A stretch of 64,000 nucleotides of DNA from the NCBI GenBank assembly GCA_948477625.1, contig CAOLNK010000004.1, forward strand, positions 1-64,000, read 5' to 3'. The notes under the pieces are model-generated. The model saw only the letters and a program-made list of their open reading frames with translations, did no database searches and was not told where the DNA came from. How positions within the stretch are numbered: position 1 is the stretch's first letter; every line of letters starts with the position of its first letter. The stretch comes from an uncultured Candidatus Saccharibacteria bacterium (lineage in GTDB: Bacteria; Patescibacteriota; Saccharimonadia; Saccharimonadales; Saccharimonadaceae). This document shows, in pieces, positions 7,793 to 16,631 of this stretch. The position numbers and the translations under genes are program-made.

Positions 7793-9617
7793 GGGTGCCC
7801 ACGCTACCGAAAAACCCAAGAGCCTCAGTCGAGCAGCTAAGTTGTTTATGCGTTCACTCAAGCCTTGGATGATTCCTTTGATTTTCGCTGTTATTCTGGC
7901 AATCGCCGCTACGGTTTGCTCGATTTTTGGACCAAACATCCTTGGGCAAATGACTAATTCTGCCATTGAAGACTATCAGACGGCTGTTGCACAAACCGGC
8001 GGGCAAATGCCCACACCAGAGCAACTCAATGATGCGCTTAATTGGGGGCGTATTGGCGGATTAGCCTTAACGCTAATTATGTTGTATGCTGCATCGGCCA
8101 TTCTCAACTACATTCAAGGTGCCATTCTCTCAGTAATTTCCGCGCATTATGCCCGTAAAATGCGCGCCGAGATTATCGCCAAAATTGCAAAATTACCGAT
8201 TTCATATTTTGACCAGCATCAAATCGGTGATACATTGTCACACATGAGCAACGACGTTGGTACAGTTGCTAATACTCTAGCCAACGTCTTGACGCAAATT
8301 ATCACAAGCCTTACTACAGTTGTTGGCATTCTAATTATGATGATGACGATTTCGATTTGGCTTTCGGCGATTGCTTTGATTGCAGTGCCACTGTCGTTAA
8401 TCTTCATTACTCTGATTGCCAAAAAATCACAAGGCTATTTCCGCACGGCACAGTCTACATTTGGCGTTATCAATAGTAATATTGAGGAAGATTTTTCTGG
8501 ACAGAGTATCATCAAGGCAAATAGTTACGAACAAACCGCAATCGAAAGTTTCTCTAAATCCAACGATAAGCTTTGCGAAATGACTTGGAAGGCAAACTTC
8601 CTTTCGGCATTGGCCTTTCCAATCACTAATATGTTTACTAACCTTAGTTATGTTGCCATCTGTGTAGCCGGTGGTAGTTTGGCCATTGATGGGAAATTAC
8701 TCATTGGTAGTGTGCAGGCTTTCTTGCAATATGTTAGCCAGTTTAACCGGCCAATCACCGAAGTTTCACAGATCGCTTCCAATATTCAACAAACCTTAGC
8801 CGCATCAGAGCGTATCTTCAACTTCTTAGATGAGCCTGAGGAATCGCCTGATCTTGACCCAGCACTCGAAGTCAACGATGTTAAGGGTGCGGTTGAGTTC
8901 CATCAAGTCAACTTTTCTTACGATAAAACCCGCCCAATTATCCGCGATTTTTCAGTTAAGATTGAACCGGGAATGCAGGTAGCCATTGTGGGGCCAACTG
9001 GTGCAGGCAAGACTACAATTATCAATCTTCTGATGCGTTTTTATGATCCAGATACAGGATATATCTCCATTGACGGTACGCCAACCAAAGAGATGAAACG
9101 CTCCGATGTTCGCCGGCTATTTGGCATGGTCTTGCAAGATACCTGGCTCTTTTCTGGCACAATCGAGGAAAATTTGCGTTACGGCAAGACTTCGGCTACG
9201 CATGACGATATCGTGAGAGCTACAAAGGCCAGCAGTATCCATCATTTCATCGAATCACTTTCCCATGGCTACAACACAGTAATTTCAGAAGATTCCGATA
9301 ATATTTCTGCTGGTGAGAAGCAATTATTGACTATTGCGCGCGCCATGGTGGCCGACCCACCAATGATGATTCTAGACGAAGCCACATCAAATGTAGATAC
9401 TCGCACTGAGCAGCTGATTCAAGATGCTTTCGCCAAATTAACCCATGGTCGCACTTCTTTTGTGATTGCTCACCGACTTTCTACTATCCGTGACTCCGAT
9501 TTGATTCTAGTCATGCGCGATGGTAACATTGTCGAACAAGGTAACCATGAACAACTTCTAGCCGAAAATGGTTTCTATGCTGAGCTTTACAACTCGCAAT
9601 TTGCCGAGAATGATTAA
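7785..9617 (+). CDS. ABC exporter half-transporter 2 (heterodimer partner)
   Basis: A 610-residue half-exporter: six-helix transmembrane domain (about 25-330) then a nucleotide-binding domain with Walker A GPTGAGKTT, Q-loop VLQDTWLFSG, signature ISAGEKQLLTIARAM, a complete Walker B MMILDEATSNVD with catalytic Glu, and a switch His in VIAHRLST. With the degenerate site in the upstream subunit this matches LmrCD/BmrCD/TM287-288-type heterodimeric drug or lipid exporters. AAAGGAG precedes the ATG, which overlaps the upstream stop by 8 nt. This subunit is intact, although its partner is interrupted. Confidence 0.93.
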   Translation: MPRGAHATEKPKSLSRAAKLFMRSLKPWMIPLIFAVILAIAATVCSIFGPNILGQMTNSAIEDYQTAVAQTGGQMPTPEQLNDALNWGRIGGLALTLIMLYAASAILNYIQGAILSVISAHYARKMRAEIIAKIAKLPISYFDQHQIGDTLSHMSNDVGTVANTLANVLTQIITSLTTVVGILIMMMTISIWLSAIALIAVPLSLIFITLIAKKSQGYFRTAQSTFGVINSNIEEDFSGQSIIKANSYEQTAIESFSKSNDKLCEMTWKANFLSALAFPITNMFTNLSYVAICVAGGSLAIDGKLLIGSVQAFLQYVSQFNRPITEVSQIASNIQQTLAASERIFNFLDEPEESPDLDPALEVNDVKGAVEFHQVNFSYDKTRPIIRDFSVKIEPGMQVAIVGPTGAGKTTIINLLMRFYDPDTGYISIDGTPTKEMKRSDVRRLFGMVLQDTWLFSGTIEENLRYGKTSATHDDIVRATKASSIHHFIESLSHGYNTVISEDSDNISAGEKQLLTIARAMVADPPMMILDEATSNVDTRTEQLIQDAFAKLTHGRTSFVIAHRLSTIRDSDLILVMRDGNIVEQGNHEQLLAENGFYAELYNSQFAEND

Positions 9618-9727
9618 AAGTCTTTTTATATAAATACACTTTTCCTTGGGCCGCCCAGGGCGCTTGCCCGAGTCTTATGTCCTGCGAAAAGGTATTTTAT
9701 ATGAAAAAATTTGCTATAATCATACTT

Positions 9728-10189
9728 ATGAAAGTGCGAGGTTTTGAAATTGCTAAAGGCTGGGAAGATAAAGATATCCATTTGCCGATTCGTAGCACAG
9801 CAGGAGCGGCAGCCTACGATATTGAAGCAGCTGAAGACACGATAATTCCAGTGTTTTGCCCAGGCATTGGCCCTACAGTTATTCCAACTGGCCTCAAAGC
9901 CTACTGCCAGCCTGACGAGTATTACATCATCGCCAACCGTAGCTCGGGCGCTAGCAAGGGAATCGTGTTAGCAAATGGCATTGGCATTATTGACCATGAT
10001 TATTATGGTAGCCCCCAGACTGATGGGCATTTTAGCGTAATTGTATTTAATGTGCTTGACCATGAAATCAAGATTAAAAAAGGCGATCGCATTGCACAGG
10101 TGGTTTTTCAGAAGTTCCTAACCGTGGATGATGACGCTGCTACTGGCGAGCGTCAAGGCGGCTTCGGTTCAACGGATAAAATTAAATAG
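9728..10189 (+). CDS. dut: dUTP diphosphatase
   Basis: The trimeric dUTPase hydrolyses dUTP to dUMP and pyrophosphate, keeping uracil out of DNA. The five motifs are visible: AAAYDIEA (1), NRSSGASKG (2), GIGIIDHDYYG (3, catalytic Asp), KKGDRIAQVVF (4) and a Gly-rich tail RQGGFGSTDK (5). I chose ATG 9728 (153 residues) because TATAAT at 9715-9720 lies 7 nt before it; the in-frame upstream start at 9677 would precede the -10. The next gene follows after 9 bp with GGAGG, so they are probably co-transcribed. Uracil-DNA glycosylase at 22850 serves the same end. Confidence 0.93.
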   Translation: MKVRGFEIAKGWEDKDIHLPIRSTAGAAAYDIEAAEDTIIPVFCPGIGPTVIPTGLKAYCQPDEYYIIANRSSGASKGIVLANGIGIIDHDYYGSPQTDGHFSVIVFNVLDHEIKIKKGDRIAQVVFQKFLTVDDDAATGERQGGFGSTDKIK

Positions 10190-10198
10190 GAGGCCAAA

Positions 10199-11128
10199 AT
10201 GGCAAAAGCAAAAATCTATTTTACCAAAAATATCACCCCTGAAGGTCTAGTACGGGCTTTTGATGCGCTCGGTGTAGACCTGCCGGGCAAGGTCGGCGTC
10301 AAGATTTCTACTGGCGAAGCTGGGAACAATAACTATCTCAAGCCCGAGCTTATTAAAAATTTGATTGCTAAGGTCAACGGCACAATTGTTGAGTGCAATG
10401 TTGCCTACGAAGGCGGTCGCGACCAAACTGAGCGCCACCTTGAAACTGCCCGCGAGCATGGTTTTCTTGACATTGCTGAAGTTGATATTATGGATGCACA
10501 CGGCGAAATCGAGATCCCAGTAGAAAACCACAAGTGGCTGCCAATTGATATCGTAGGCGAACATATAGATAACTACGAATCTTTTATCAATCTTGCACAC
10601 TTCAAAGGGCACGAGATGGCTGGCTTTGGCGGTGTTATCAAGAATCAATCCATTGGTTTTGCTTCAGCTAGTGGTAAGGCTTATATTCATACGCTTGGTG
10701 CCACCCGTAGTCCTGAGGAGATGATGGCGGGAATTATGGCGGATGTCGAAGGTAGTCTCGCCGCTAAGCAGGATGGTTTTCTCGAGGCCATGGCCGAAAC
10801 CGCCAAGGCCGTATCTGACCATGTCAACGGCAAGTTTAACGATGGTCGGACCTGCATGGTCTATATTGACGTGCTCAATAATCTTTCAGTCGACTGTGAC
10901 TGTGCCGCTGCTCCTGAGAAACCATGCATGTCTGATATCGGGATTATGGCTTCGCTCGACCCAGTAGCGCTTGACCAGGCAGCTTTGGATATGGTTAAAA
11001 ATTCTAATGATACTGGGCGTGAACATTTCATGGAGCGTGTCGCTGGCCAAAATGGCGAACATATCTTGGAGTACGCCACCGAAATTGGCTTTGGTGACCG
11101 TGACTACGAGTTAGTGAATCTTGATTAG
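10199..11128 (+). CDS. DUF362 domain-containing protein
   Basis: A 309-residue protein matching DUF362 by its layout: KVGVKISTGEAG near the N-terminus, the FINLAHFKGHEMAGFGG core, and the C-terminal ASLDPVALDQAALDMV. DUF362 proteins often carry a 4Fe-4S ferredoxin insert; here only CDC and one later Cys remain (CDCAAAPEKPC), so a full cluster is doubtful. Function in the family is not established. GGAGG precedes the ATG and it follows dut by 9 bp. Confidence 0.8.
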   Translation: MAKAKIYFTKNITPEGLVRAFDALGVDLPGKVGVKISTGEAGNNNYLKPELIKNLIAKVNGTIVECNVAYEGGRDQTERHLETAREHGFLDIAEVDIMDAHGEIEIPVENHKWLPIDIVGEHIDNYESFINLAHFKGHEMAGFGGVIKNQSIGFASASGKAYIHTLGATRSPEEMMAGIMADVEGSLAAKQDGFLEAMAETAKAVSDHVNGKFNDGRTCMVYIDVLNNLSVDCDCAAAPEKPCMSDIGIMASLDPVALDQAALDMVKNSNDTGREHFMERVAGQNGEHILEYATEIGFGDRDYELVNLD

Positions 11129-11144
11129 CGGAAAGTTAGAGCCT

Positions 11145-11810
11145 ATGTTTAGTGAAATTGAGAAAGAATACAAGAAAGGTCTTCCCGACCTTCGTTTCCG
11201 CGCCTATTATGTGCGCCTATCAATCCCCCTGATGATTGCTGCTTACCTAGCCAGCAGAGCGTTTAATATCAATAGCTGGCTTACAGCGGCGATTATGGGC
11301 GTAATTTTACTAGTGGTCGTCGTTATGTACTTAGCTAAAGACATCCGTAGCCTGAGCAAATATGAAAAAGGCATGAAGCTTCGCAGATGGTTGGCTAATT
11401 ATAACCAGGCCGACGAAAAACGGCGCCTAGATAGCCTTACAGTTAGTCTGCGCAAGAATAACCTCGACTCGAAAGACGATATAAAGCTTGCGCTGGACCA
11501 TTTTGAGCAGCGCGTCCCCGCGCCGAGTCGCCCCAGTCTGCTGGAAACTATCCTCTCGGTATCAGTAGCATTGATGTCGATTATAGTGGTGGCTTATGAT
11601 GAAGAAAACAATATCGTGGATTTTGCCAAGTTTTGGAATCTGCTCTGGTCAACTCTCGGTGTGGCTTTCATCATTCTTGTCCCAGTAGTTGCCGTTGGTG
11701 CAGTCGTCCGGAAACTGATTTTCTCCCACACTAAAATTGAAGTAATCTTAGTTGAAGATTTGGCCTATATTTACGTCAATTATGACAAATTTGAAGCTAA
11801 GCTTAAATAG
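11145..11810 (+). CDS. Hypothetical four-helix membrane protein
   Basis: A 221-residue protein with two hydrophobic helices at about 25-65, a charged cytoplasmic-type segment (70-140) and two more helices at about 145-165 and 178-200. The start MFSEIEKEYKK was chosen as the ATG after the upstream stop; the in-frame TTG at 11121 overlaps the DUF362 stop. No family is recognised. Cassettes 2 and 3 follow directly. Confidence 0.6.
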   Translation: MFSEIEKEYKKGLPDLRFRAYYVRLSIPLMIAAYLASRAFNINSWLTAAIMGVILLVVVVMYLAKDIRSLSKYEKGMKLRRWLANYNQADEKRRLDSLTVSLRKNNLDSKDDIKLALDHFEQRVPAPSRPSLLETILSVSVALMSIIVVAYDEENNIVDFAKFWNLLWSTLGVAFIILVPVVAVGAVVRKLIFSHTKIEVILVEDLAYIYVNYDKFEAKLK

Positions 11811-11833
11811 CATTGATTCTCATCCCCCCCCCC

Positions 11834-12065
11834 TCTACATGTCTAATACAGTACTAAGGCAGCGGAGGGGGAAACCGTAGTAGCGGTTAGACGGGCCACC
11901 CGACGGGCTCACTACGGAGGCATAGAATGCGAGGTGGTAACCGCTAAGAATAGCAGTACTGTCGTAGCGAGTATATGAGGCGCGTGATGACCACCAGTAG
12001 CCGACGAGGCCAGCGTTCCAAGACTTACTATCAGCCGGGTTGAGGTGCCCGCTGCGCACGAAGTA
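11834..12065 (-). repeat. FISUMP-like silent cassette 2
   Basis: A full cassette with intact borders: ACTTCGTGCGCAGC at the start and a tail through ACATGTAGA with the TAG stop. It encodes VRSGHLNPAD, GYWWSSRAS, a long-subtype insert with the AILSGYHL segment, VVSPS and RYYGFPLRCLSTVLDM. There is no start signal. It lies head to head with cassette 3, both next to palindromic leaders, and convergent with the membrane-protein gene upstream. A C9 run lies just past its 3' end at 11825-11833. Confidence 0.85.
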
Positions 12066-12133
12066 AAGAGGGGCAGGCTTGTTCGGGGAAACCTTGAAGT
12101 TACTTCAAGGTTATAAGCGTCTTCTACCCCTGT
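12066..12133 (-). repeat. Upstream module of cassette 2 (copy of 1-70)
   Basis: This stretch is the reverse complement of the cassette 1 leader with only a couple of differences, including ACAGGGGTAGAAGACGC and the 11-1-11 palindrome (12090-12112). Two loci 12 kb apart thus share both the cassette ends and about 70 bp of non-coding leader. Confidence 0.8.
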
Positions 12134-12147
12134 TGGCATCTCTTCAA

Positions 12148-12170
12148 AACCCTAAAGTAACTTTAGGGTT
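12148..12170 (+). repeat. Palindrome upstream of cassette 3
   Basis: AACCCTAAAGT, one base, ACTTTAGGGTT: a perfect palindrome with the same 11-1-11 geometry as those at 22-44 and 12090-12112 but partly different arms. As in those, CCGAACA follows. The covarying arms show that the pairing, not the sequence, is kept. Confidence 0.65.
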
Positions 12171-12181
12171 CAACCGAACAG

Positions 12182-12418
12182 ACTTCGTGCGCAGCGGGCA
12201 TGTTTATCCGGGTGGCACTGCTGGCACTTTCAGGCTCGCTGGCGACGTTGGCTACGAGTGGTCGTCGCGGGCGTCCTCTACGCATTGGCAAGGAGGTACT
12301 TACCCTTGCGCTTATTTATTGGACTTTCAAGTTTCTGTTGTATCCCCATCGCAAGGACCGTATGAGCGCTGGCATGGTATCCCCCTCCGCTGCCTTAGTA
12401 CTGTATTAGACATGTAGA
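12182..12418 (+). repeat. FISUMP-like silent cassette 3
   Basis: A full cassette with intact borders, long subtype. It reads VRSGHVYPGG, AGTFRLAG, GYEWSSRAS, then VVSPS, a RWHGI variant of the RYxGF motif and PLRCLSTVLDM with the TAG stop. The second W of WWSS is E here, a rare change. No ribosome binding site or start. It is convergent with the cupin gene, 20 bp away. Confidence 0.85.
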
Positions 12419-12438
12419 GAAAAAAGAAAATAAATGAG

Positions 12439-12780
12439 CTATTCCGTATATTTGTGTTGGGCGCTAGTCCAGGCCGGAGTGCAAGAGACAGCCGCTTCAA
12501 ACTTTCCGTCAAAGGCATAACTCTCATTTTTCTCAATAACAATGACATCCCCCTTATAAAATCTTGACTCTACCCCATCTTCCGTGTATATAGTACCATC
12601 GCCAGACAAAATATATAGTAATTCTTTACATTCCATGTTTAGCTGAAAACCGCTTTTTGGGCTACGGCTACTGATTTTAATGACGGCAAAGTTTATCTCT
12701 TTATCTCGTGATGGATAATCCATACCAGAATACTCATCACCCTGGTAAAAATCAGCGTTCTCTTTCTTTATTAACTCCAT
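12439..12780 (-). CDS. Cupin-domain protein
   Basis: A 113-residue single-domain cupin. The double motif is seen as ELLYILSGDGTIYTEDG and FYKGDVIVIEKNESYAF, the usual beta-barrel strands; the metal-ligand His pair is missing, so it may be non-metal or a sugar/ligand binder. Start MELIKKEN at 12780 has GGAGG upstream; the longer frame from 12822 lacks one. Divergent from the coiled-coil protein gene. Confidence 0.75.
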   Translation of the reverse strand: MELIKKENADFYQGDEYSGMDYPSRDKEINFAVIKISSRSPKSGFQLNMECKELLYILSGDGTIYTEDGVESRFYKGDVIVIEKNESYAFDGKFEAAVSCTPAWTSAQHKYTE

Positions 12781-12926
12781 CTTGCCTCCTTCATTATAGA
12801 TAGTATACCAAATTTTCTCCACAAACCCTAAATCCGTGCTATACTAAGGTAAAGCACGAGTGGGAACAAAAAGGGAAAATCGCCTCTGGGCAGGGCACAC
12901 AATTTAACGGAGAGTGGAGGCCCCGC

Positions 12927-13328
12927 ATGAATAAAAAGTCTGCCGAAGCAGATTCTGTTATGACCGATGTCGATATTGCAGAACTCAGCAAGGCAATCAT
13001 CAAAAAAGACAATAAAATCGCCGAGCTTGAGCAACGGCTTAGCCGTCTCGAGAAGCGCACCAAGAGCAACGAGCGTTTTGCGCGTACGCTGTCCGAGTGC
13101 CTTGGCACTCAAGTGTACGCCATTGATGCAGTCGCTGGTGTTTTGCGCCGTAGTTTGCGCGAAGACGCCGTGGTGCAAGATGAGCTCATGGCTGCTATCA
13201 AAGATTACGACAAGCACAAATTTCGTCGCTGGCTGTCTGGTTTTTGCGGAGTTTTGCTCTGGGTTGGTTCGGTAACCTTGGCAGTCTTTGTCGGTGCCTT
13301 TGTTTATTGGGTCTTTTCCGGACAATAG
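12927..13328 (+). CDS. Coiled-coil protein with C-terminal membrane anchor
   Basis: A 133-residue protein. Residues about 18-55 form a heptad-rich coiled coil (AIIKKDNKIAELEQRLSRLE). The last 28 residues are one hydrophobic helix (FCGVLLWVGSVTLAVFVGAF), giving a tail-anchored layout with most of the protein in the cytoplasm. GTGGAGG precedes the ATG and an extended -10 TGTGC-like TATACT lies at 12840-12845. No family is recognised. Confidence 0.65.
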   Translation: MNKKSAEADSVMTDVDIAELSKAIIKKDNKIAELEQRLSRLEKRTKSNERFARTLSECLGTQVYAIDAVAGVLRRSLREDAVVQDELMAAIKDYDKHKFRRWLSGFCGVLLWVGSVTLAVFVGAFVYWVFSGQ

Positions 13329-13348
13329 TCATCAAACAAATATTATAT

Positions 13349-14032
13349 ATGCCACCAGAAGAGTTACAATCCAGGCTCCTTGATCTACAAGACGTAGGCT
13401 ACCGCGAGTTTCATCTCAAGACCTGCCCACAGGCCAAGCACGTGATTGGTGTACGCGTCCCCGAACAACGCAAGTTGGCCAGGGAAATTATTAAAGGCGA
13501 TTTTTGGCAATTCCTCGACACGGTTCAACCATATTATTATGAAGAACTTCTTATTACTGGTATCGTCATTACTACTGCGCCCATGGGGCTTACAGAGCGC
13601 CTTGATTACACTGCTTGGTTTGTTCCGCAAATTTCCAACTGGGCAGTTTGCGACACTTTTTGTGCTAGCTTCAAACCTAAACCACAAGATTTATCGACGC
13701 TTTGGGATTTTATTTTGCAATATCGTTCCAGTATACATGAATATGAGCTCCGTTTTATGTTCGTGATGATACTTGATCATTTCATTCTGAGCGAATATCT
13801 ACTGCAAATTTTTGCTCTGCTTGATGAGGTAAAATCTGACAAATACTACGTTGAGATGGCTAAAGCTTGGTTAATCGCCGAAATTTTTACCAAATTTCGC
13901 GACGCAGCGCTCGATTATCTCCAGCGCGATCAGCTTTCGGTTTTTGCCCATAACAAAGCCATTCAAAAAGCTCGCGAATCTCGTCGTATTAGTGAAACTG
14001 ACAAACAGCTTCTGCTCTCTATGAAGCTTTAG
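13349..14032 (+). CDS. DNA alkylation repair protein (AlkD/HEAT-like)
   Basis: A 227-residue all-helical protein of the AlkC/AlkD-like family: PQAKHVIGVRVPEQRKLAREI near the start, the conserved NWAVCDTFC segment in the middle and the helical repeat LDEVKSDKYYVEMAKAWLIAEIF. AlkD removes bulky alkylated bases using HEAT-like repeats that grip DNA. Several CPR homologues are small like this one. ATG 13349 was chosen; the longer frame overlaps the upstream gene. Confidence 0.85.
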   Translation: MPPEELQSRLLDLQDVGYREFHLKTCPQAKHVIGVRVPEQRKLAREIIKGDFWQFLDTVQPYYYEELLITGIVITTAPMGLTERLDYTAWFVPQISNWAVCDTFCASFKPKPQDLSTLWDFILQYRSSIHEYELRFMFVMILDHFILSEYLLQIFALLDEVKSDKYYVEMAKAWLIAEIFTKFRDAALDYLQRDQLSVFAHNKAIQKARESRRISETDKQLLLSMKL

Positions 14033-14033
14033 C

Positions 14034-14261
14034 CTACTGCCACCCCAGCCATACCAAGATTGCTGGAAGCAAAAGAATCTCCACTACATGAAACAAAATA
14101 TGCAAAACAAAAATCACTACACCCAGTGCACCCAATTTTTTAAAATTGCGGATACAAAAATGTTTTCCCAGCCAACCGTGGTGATGGGTATGCTTATTGG
14201 TTTTGTCAACTTGTTCGGAGGCATCCCCTACCACGGTTTCAGTTGTTTTTTCTACTGTCAT
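14034..14261 (-). CDS. Small His-rich membrane protein
   Basis: A 75-residue product beginning MTVEKTTETVV, with a histidine patch HTHHHG and one or two C-terminal hydrophobic helices (LGALGVVIFVLHILFHVVEI). TAGAAT lies 7 nt before ATG 14261, the leaderless spacing used elsewhere. The His cluster could bind metal. No family recognised; convergent with the alkylation-repair gene with 1 bp between stops. Confidence 0.5.
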   Translation of the reverse strand: MTVEKTTETVVGDASEQVDKTNKHTHHHGWLGKHFCIRNFKKLGALGVVIFVLHILFHVVEILLLPAILVWLGWQ

Positions 14262-14305
14262 AGAGCTAATTCTATCATAATCTTGCTCAAAATGCCACTC
14301 GTCTA

Positions 14306-14334
14306 TTGACAAAATAGTAATTCTGTGCTACAAT
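14306..14334 (+). promoter_or_regulatory. Promoter of the UbiB-like gene
   Basis: TTGACA (14306-14311), 17-bp spacer ending in TGTGC, TACAAT (14329-14334). A short leader with AAGAAGGG precedes ATG 14354. Confidence 0.85.
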
Positions 14335-14353
14335 GGTAATAAGAAGGGATGTC

Positions 14354-15769
14354 ATGCGTCTATATTTTTACGGTTTTTTGCTTTTAATCCAGAAATTCAT
14401 TCTCCGTCGCAATACGGGCAAAGTTTTGTATAACTTTGCCACCCATATGGGTGTGGTTTATATCAAAATGGCACAAATAATTGCCATGCAAAACTACGGC
14501 AATATCTTTACCGAGGATGATCGCGTTCAACTTTCCAAGATTTGTGACCATTGCAACCCAATCCCATATCGCAAAATTGCCAAACAAATCGAGCACGAAT
14601 ACGGTAAACCGCTTAGCGAAATCTTTCAGTATATCGACCCAAATCCCATAGGCTCGGCTTCGATTTCCCAAGTACACCGGGCAGTCTTGCTCGATGGTCG
14701 CGAGGTGGCGGTCAAGGTAAAACGCCAAGATATCGCCCGGCGCGTCACACACGATACTCGTCAGATCCGCCGTTTTATCCATCGCTTTGGTAAGCTGGCT
14801 AAATTCCGCAACTATCTTGGTAGCGACAAAGCCCTCGAGCTCTGGGCGCAGTGGATTGAGCAAGAAACTGACTTTCGGAACGAGTGCCAAAATCTACAAG
14901 CTTACCAAGAATTTGCAGATAGTGTTAACGGTAAAATTGCCAACACTATCGCCATCAAGGTCCCCAGACTAGTCCCGGAGCTTTGTACTAACAATATCAT
15001 TATGATGGAATTTATTACTGCACCCACTATTAACCAGCTTAAACTCACACCGGAGAACAAACAGCGCATTTGCCGCGGCATGAACGACTACGTTCAGCTT
15101 TCGTTCTATGCGCTCTTGCATGGCCTCCCTGTGACTTTTCATGGCGACCCGCACGGCGGCAACGTCTATCTTGACGCCGCTGGTAACGTGGGCTTTCTTG
15201 ATCTTGGCCTGATATTTTCATTCAGCGGCGAAGAAGCAGATTATACGCTCCAACTTTTCCTCAATGCTTACAATGTGCGTACTGACAAACTTGTCGAGCT
15301 ACTCTTGCAGAACGGCAAATATGTCAACCTCGATCGCGCACAATATCGGGCCGACGTAGAAGCTCAGGCTCGGCGCTTCCGCACCATCCCTACCTCACAA
15401 TTTTTTGTAGAAATGATGAATCTTTACACCCGTTACAACATTGAACCACCCGAGATCACCTATAAGCTCGGCAAGGCTTTCCTTGCCCTCTACGGCATGA
15501 ACAATTTTATCGAAAACGTCACCAACACTAAAGAACTTCTCGGCTCGCAGATTGTTGAATACTATCTCACCCGCGCCAGTACCGATGCTACTAATCTTAT
15601 CACTTCTGGACTCGAAATTTTGCCCGATTTTCTCACTGCCGTCGCCGACAAGGGAATTATTCAAGGTGTCGCCGAACAACTTATCAAACTAGATAGCCTC
15701 AAAGACCAATTTTCCGCCACACTTGATCACTGTGACGAAATCCTGAGCTTCTTTAACATGAAGTTTTAA
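14354..15769 (+). CDS. ABC1/UbiB (AarF) family atypical kinase
   Basis: A 471-residue UbiB-family protein-kinase-like protein. Visible motifs: the KxGQ-like signature as YIKMAQ (Gly replaced by Ala), the Ala-rich loop region GSASISQVH, VAVKVKR (ATP Lys), catalytic loop HGDPHGGN and the metal Asp in FLDLGL. In other bacteria UbiB/AarF supports ubiquinone biosynthesis or lipid handling. No quinone pathway is visible here, so a lipid or membrane role is more likely. Two hydrophobic stretches lie near each end. Ends 3 bp before the AraC-type regulator. Confidence 0.88.
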   Translation: MRLYFYGFLLLIQKFILRRNTGKVLYNFATHMGVVYIKMAQIIAMQNYGNIFTEDDRVQLSKICDHCNPIPYRKIAKQIEHEYGKPLSEIFQYIDPNPIGSASISQVHRAVLLDGREVAVKVKRQDIARRVTHDTRQIRRFIHRFGKLAKFRNYLGSDKALELWAQWIEQETDFRNECQNLQAYQEFADSVNGKIANTIAIKVPRLVPELCTNNIIMMEFITAPTINQLKLTPENKQRICRGMNDYVQLSFYALLHGLPVTFHGDPHGGNVYLDAAGNVGFLDLGLIFSFSGEEADYTLQLFLNAYNVRTDKLVELLLQNGKYVNLDRAQYRADVEAQARRFRTIPTSQFFVEMMNLYTRYNIEPPEITYKLGKAFLALYGMNNFIENVTNTKELLGSQIVEYYLTRASTDATNLITSGLEILPDFLTAVADKGIIQGVAEQLIKLDSLKDQFSATLDHCDEILSFFNMKF

Positions 15770-15772
15770 CCC

Positions 15773-16570
15773 ATGACTTTTTATAATAATCTCAATTCAG
15801 CCATGGATTATTTGGAAGAACATCTTGAGGGTGATTTGGATTATCAGGCTCTTGCTCGCCGTGCTGGTGTTAACTTTGGCACTTTACAACGTTTATTTCC
15901 ATTGTTTGCTGGAATTTCGCTGGCAGATTACATTCGCCGCCGGCGCCTCACTTTGGCTGGCAAGGATCTCGCTCAAACCGACGCACGCATTGTGGACTTA
16001 GCGGCCAGATACGGCTACGATTCTGCTGTAGCTTTTTCACGCGCTTTTCAGAAGTTTCATGGCGTCAAACCGAGCACGGTTAAAAATCATTCCGCCGAAC
16101 TCAAGTATTATCCCAAGCTCACCTTCTCTGCGCCACAGTTTGAGCCGGAATTAGATTATGAAATCATTAATCTTCCCGCCATGGAGCTCCATGGTTGCAG
16201 TATTCTGACCGATAATCAGCATATCAAACACGATGCGCCGCAATTCTACCTCGACATTGAGCGTAAATATCCCGACTTGCCCCATCCCGATTATGGCATG
16301 ATTTGTTATCTCGCCACGCGGGACTGTTTGGAGAGTTATGAATACTGGGTGCTCTGGGAGCAAGGCCACCCCGATATGAAACCGTATCGCGTCTCGGCTT
16401 CGCGCTGGCTCAAAATCCGCATCCCTTCGCAGGAAGCGCGCAACATTCAAGAAATGTCCGACCGTTTCTATGAGAAGTTCTTGCCTACCTGTTGCTATCG
16501 TCTCCGGCCCGATCCTGAGTTAGAATATTATCATGACGGCGTCACGGATTTCTTAATCCCAATTTATTAA
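15773..16570 (+). CDS. AraC-family regulator with GyrI-like effector domain
   Basis: A 265-residue regulator. Residues 1-110 hold two helix-turn-helix motifs of AraC type (LARRAGVNFGTLQRLF and IVDLAARYGYDSAVAFSRAF with the FHGVKPS end). Residues about 120-265 are a GyrI/SOUL-like effector-binding fold (INLPAMELHG, Trp-rich centre). This combination occurs in Rob/TipA-like multidrug sensors. It starts 3 bp after the UbiB-like gene, so it is likely in one transcript. Confidence 0.88.
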   Translation: MTFYNNLNSAMDYLEEHLEGDLDYQALARRAGVNFGTLQRLFPLFAGISLADYIRRRRLTLAGKDLAQTDARIVDLAARYGYDSAVAFSRAFQKFHGVKPSTVKNHSAELKYYPKLTFSAPQFEPELDYEIINLPAMELHGCSILTDNQHIKHDAPQFYLDIERKYPDLPHPDYGMICYLATRDCLESYEYWVLWEQGHPDMKPYRVSASRWLKIRIPSQEARNIQEMSDRFYEKFLPTCCYRLRPDPELEYYHDGVTDFLIPIY

Positions 16571-16631
16571 ACCGACTTTTTTAGCATGGCGAAAGTCAGT
16601 TATATTTTTCTGCTTGCGCTACGATATTGTC

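Noticed and set aside
9677..9727. N-terminal extension of dUTPase from 9677
   Set aside because: The -10 box at 9715-9720 lies inside it, and the conserved domain begins after ATG 9728.
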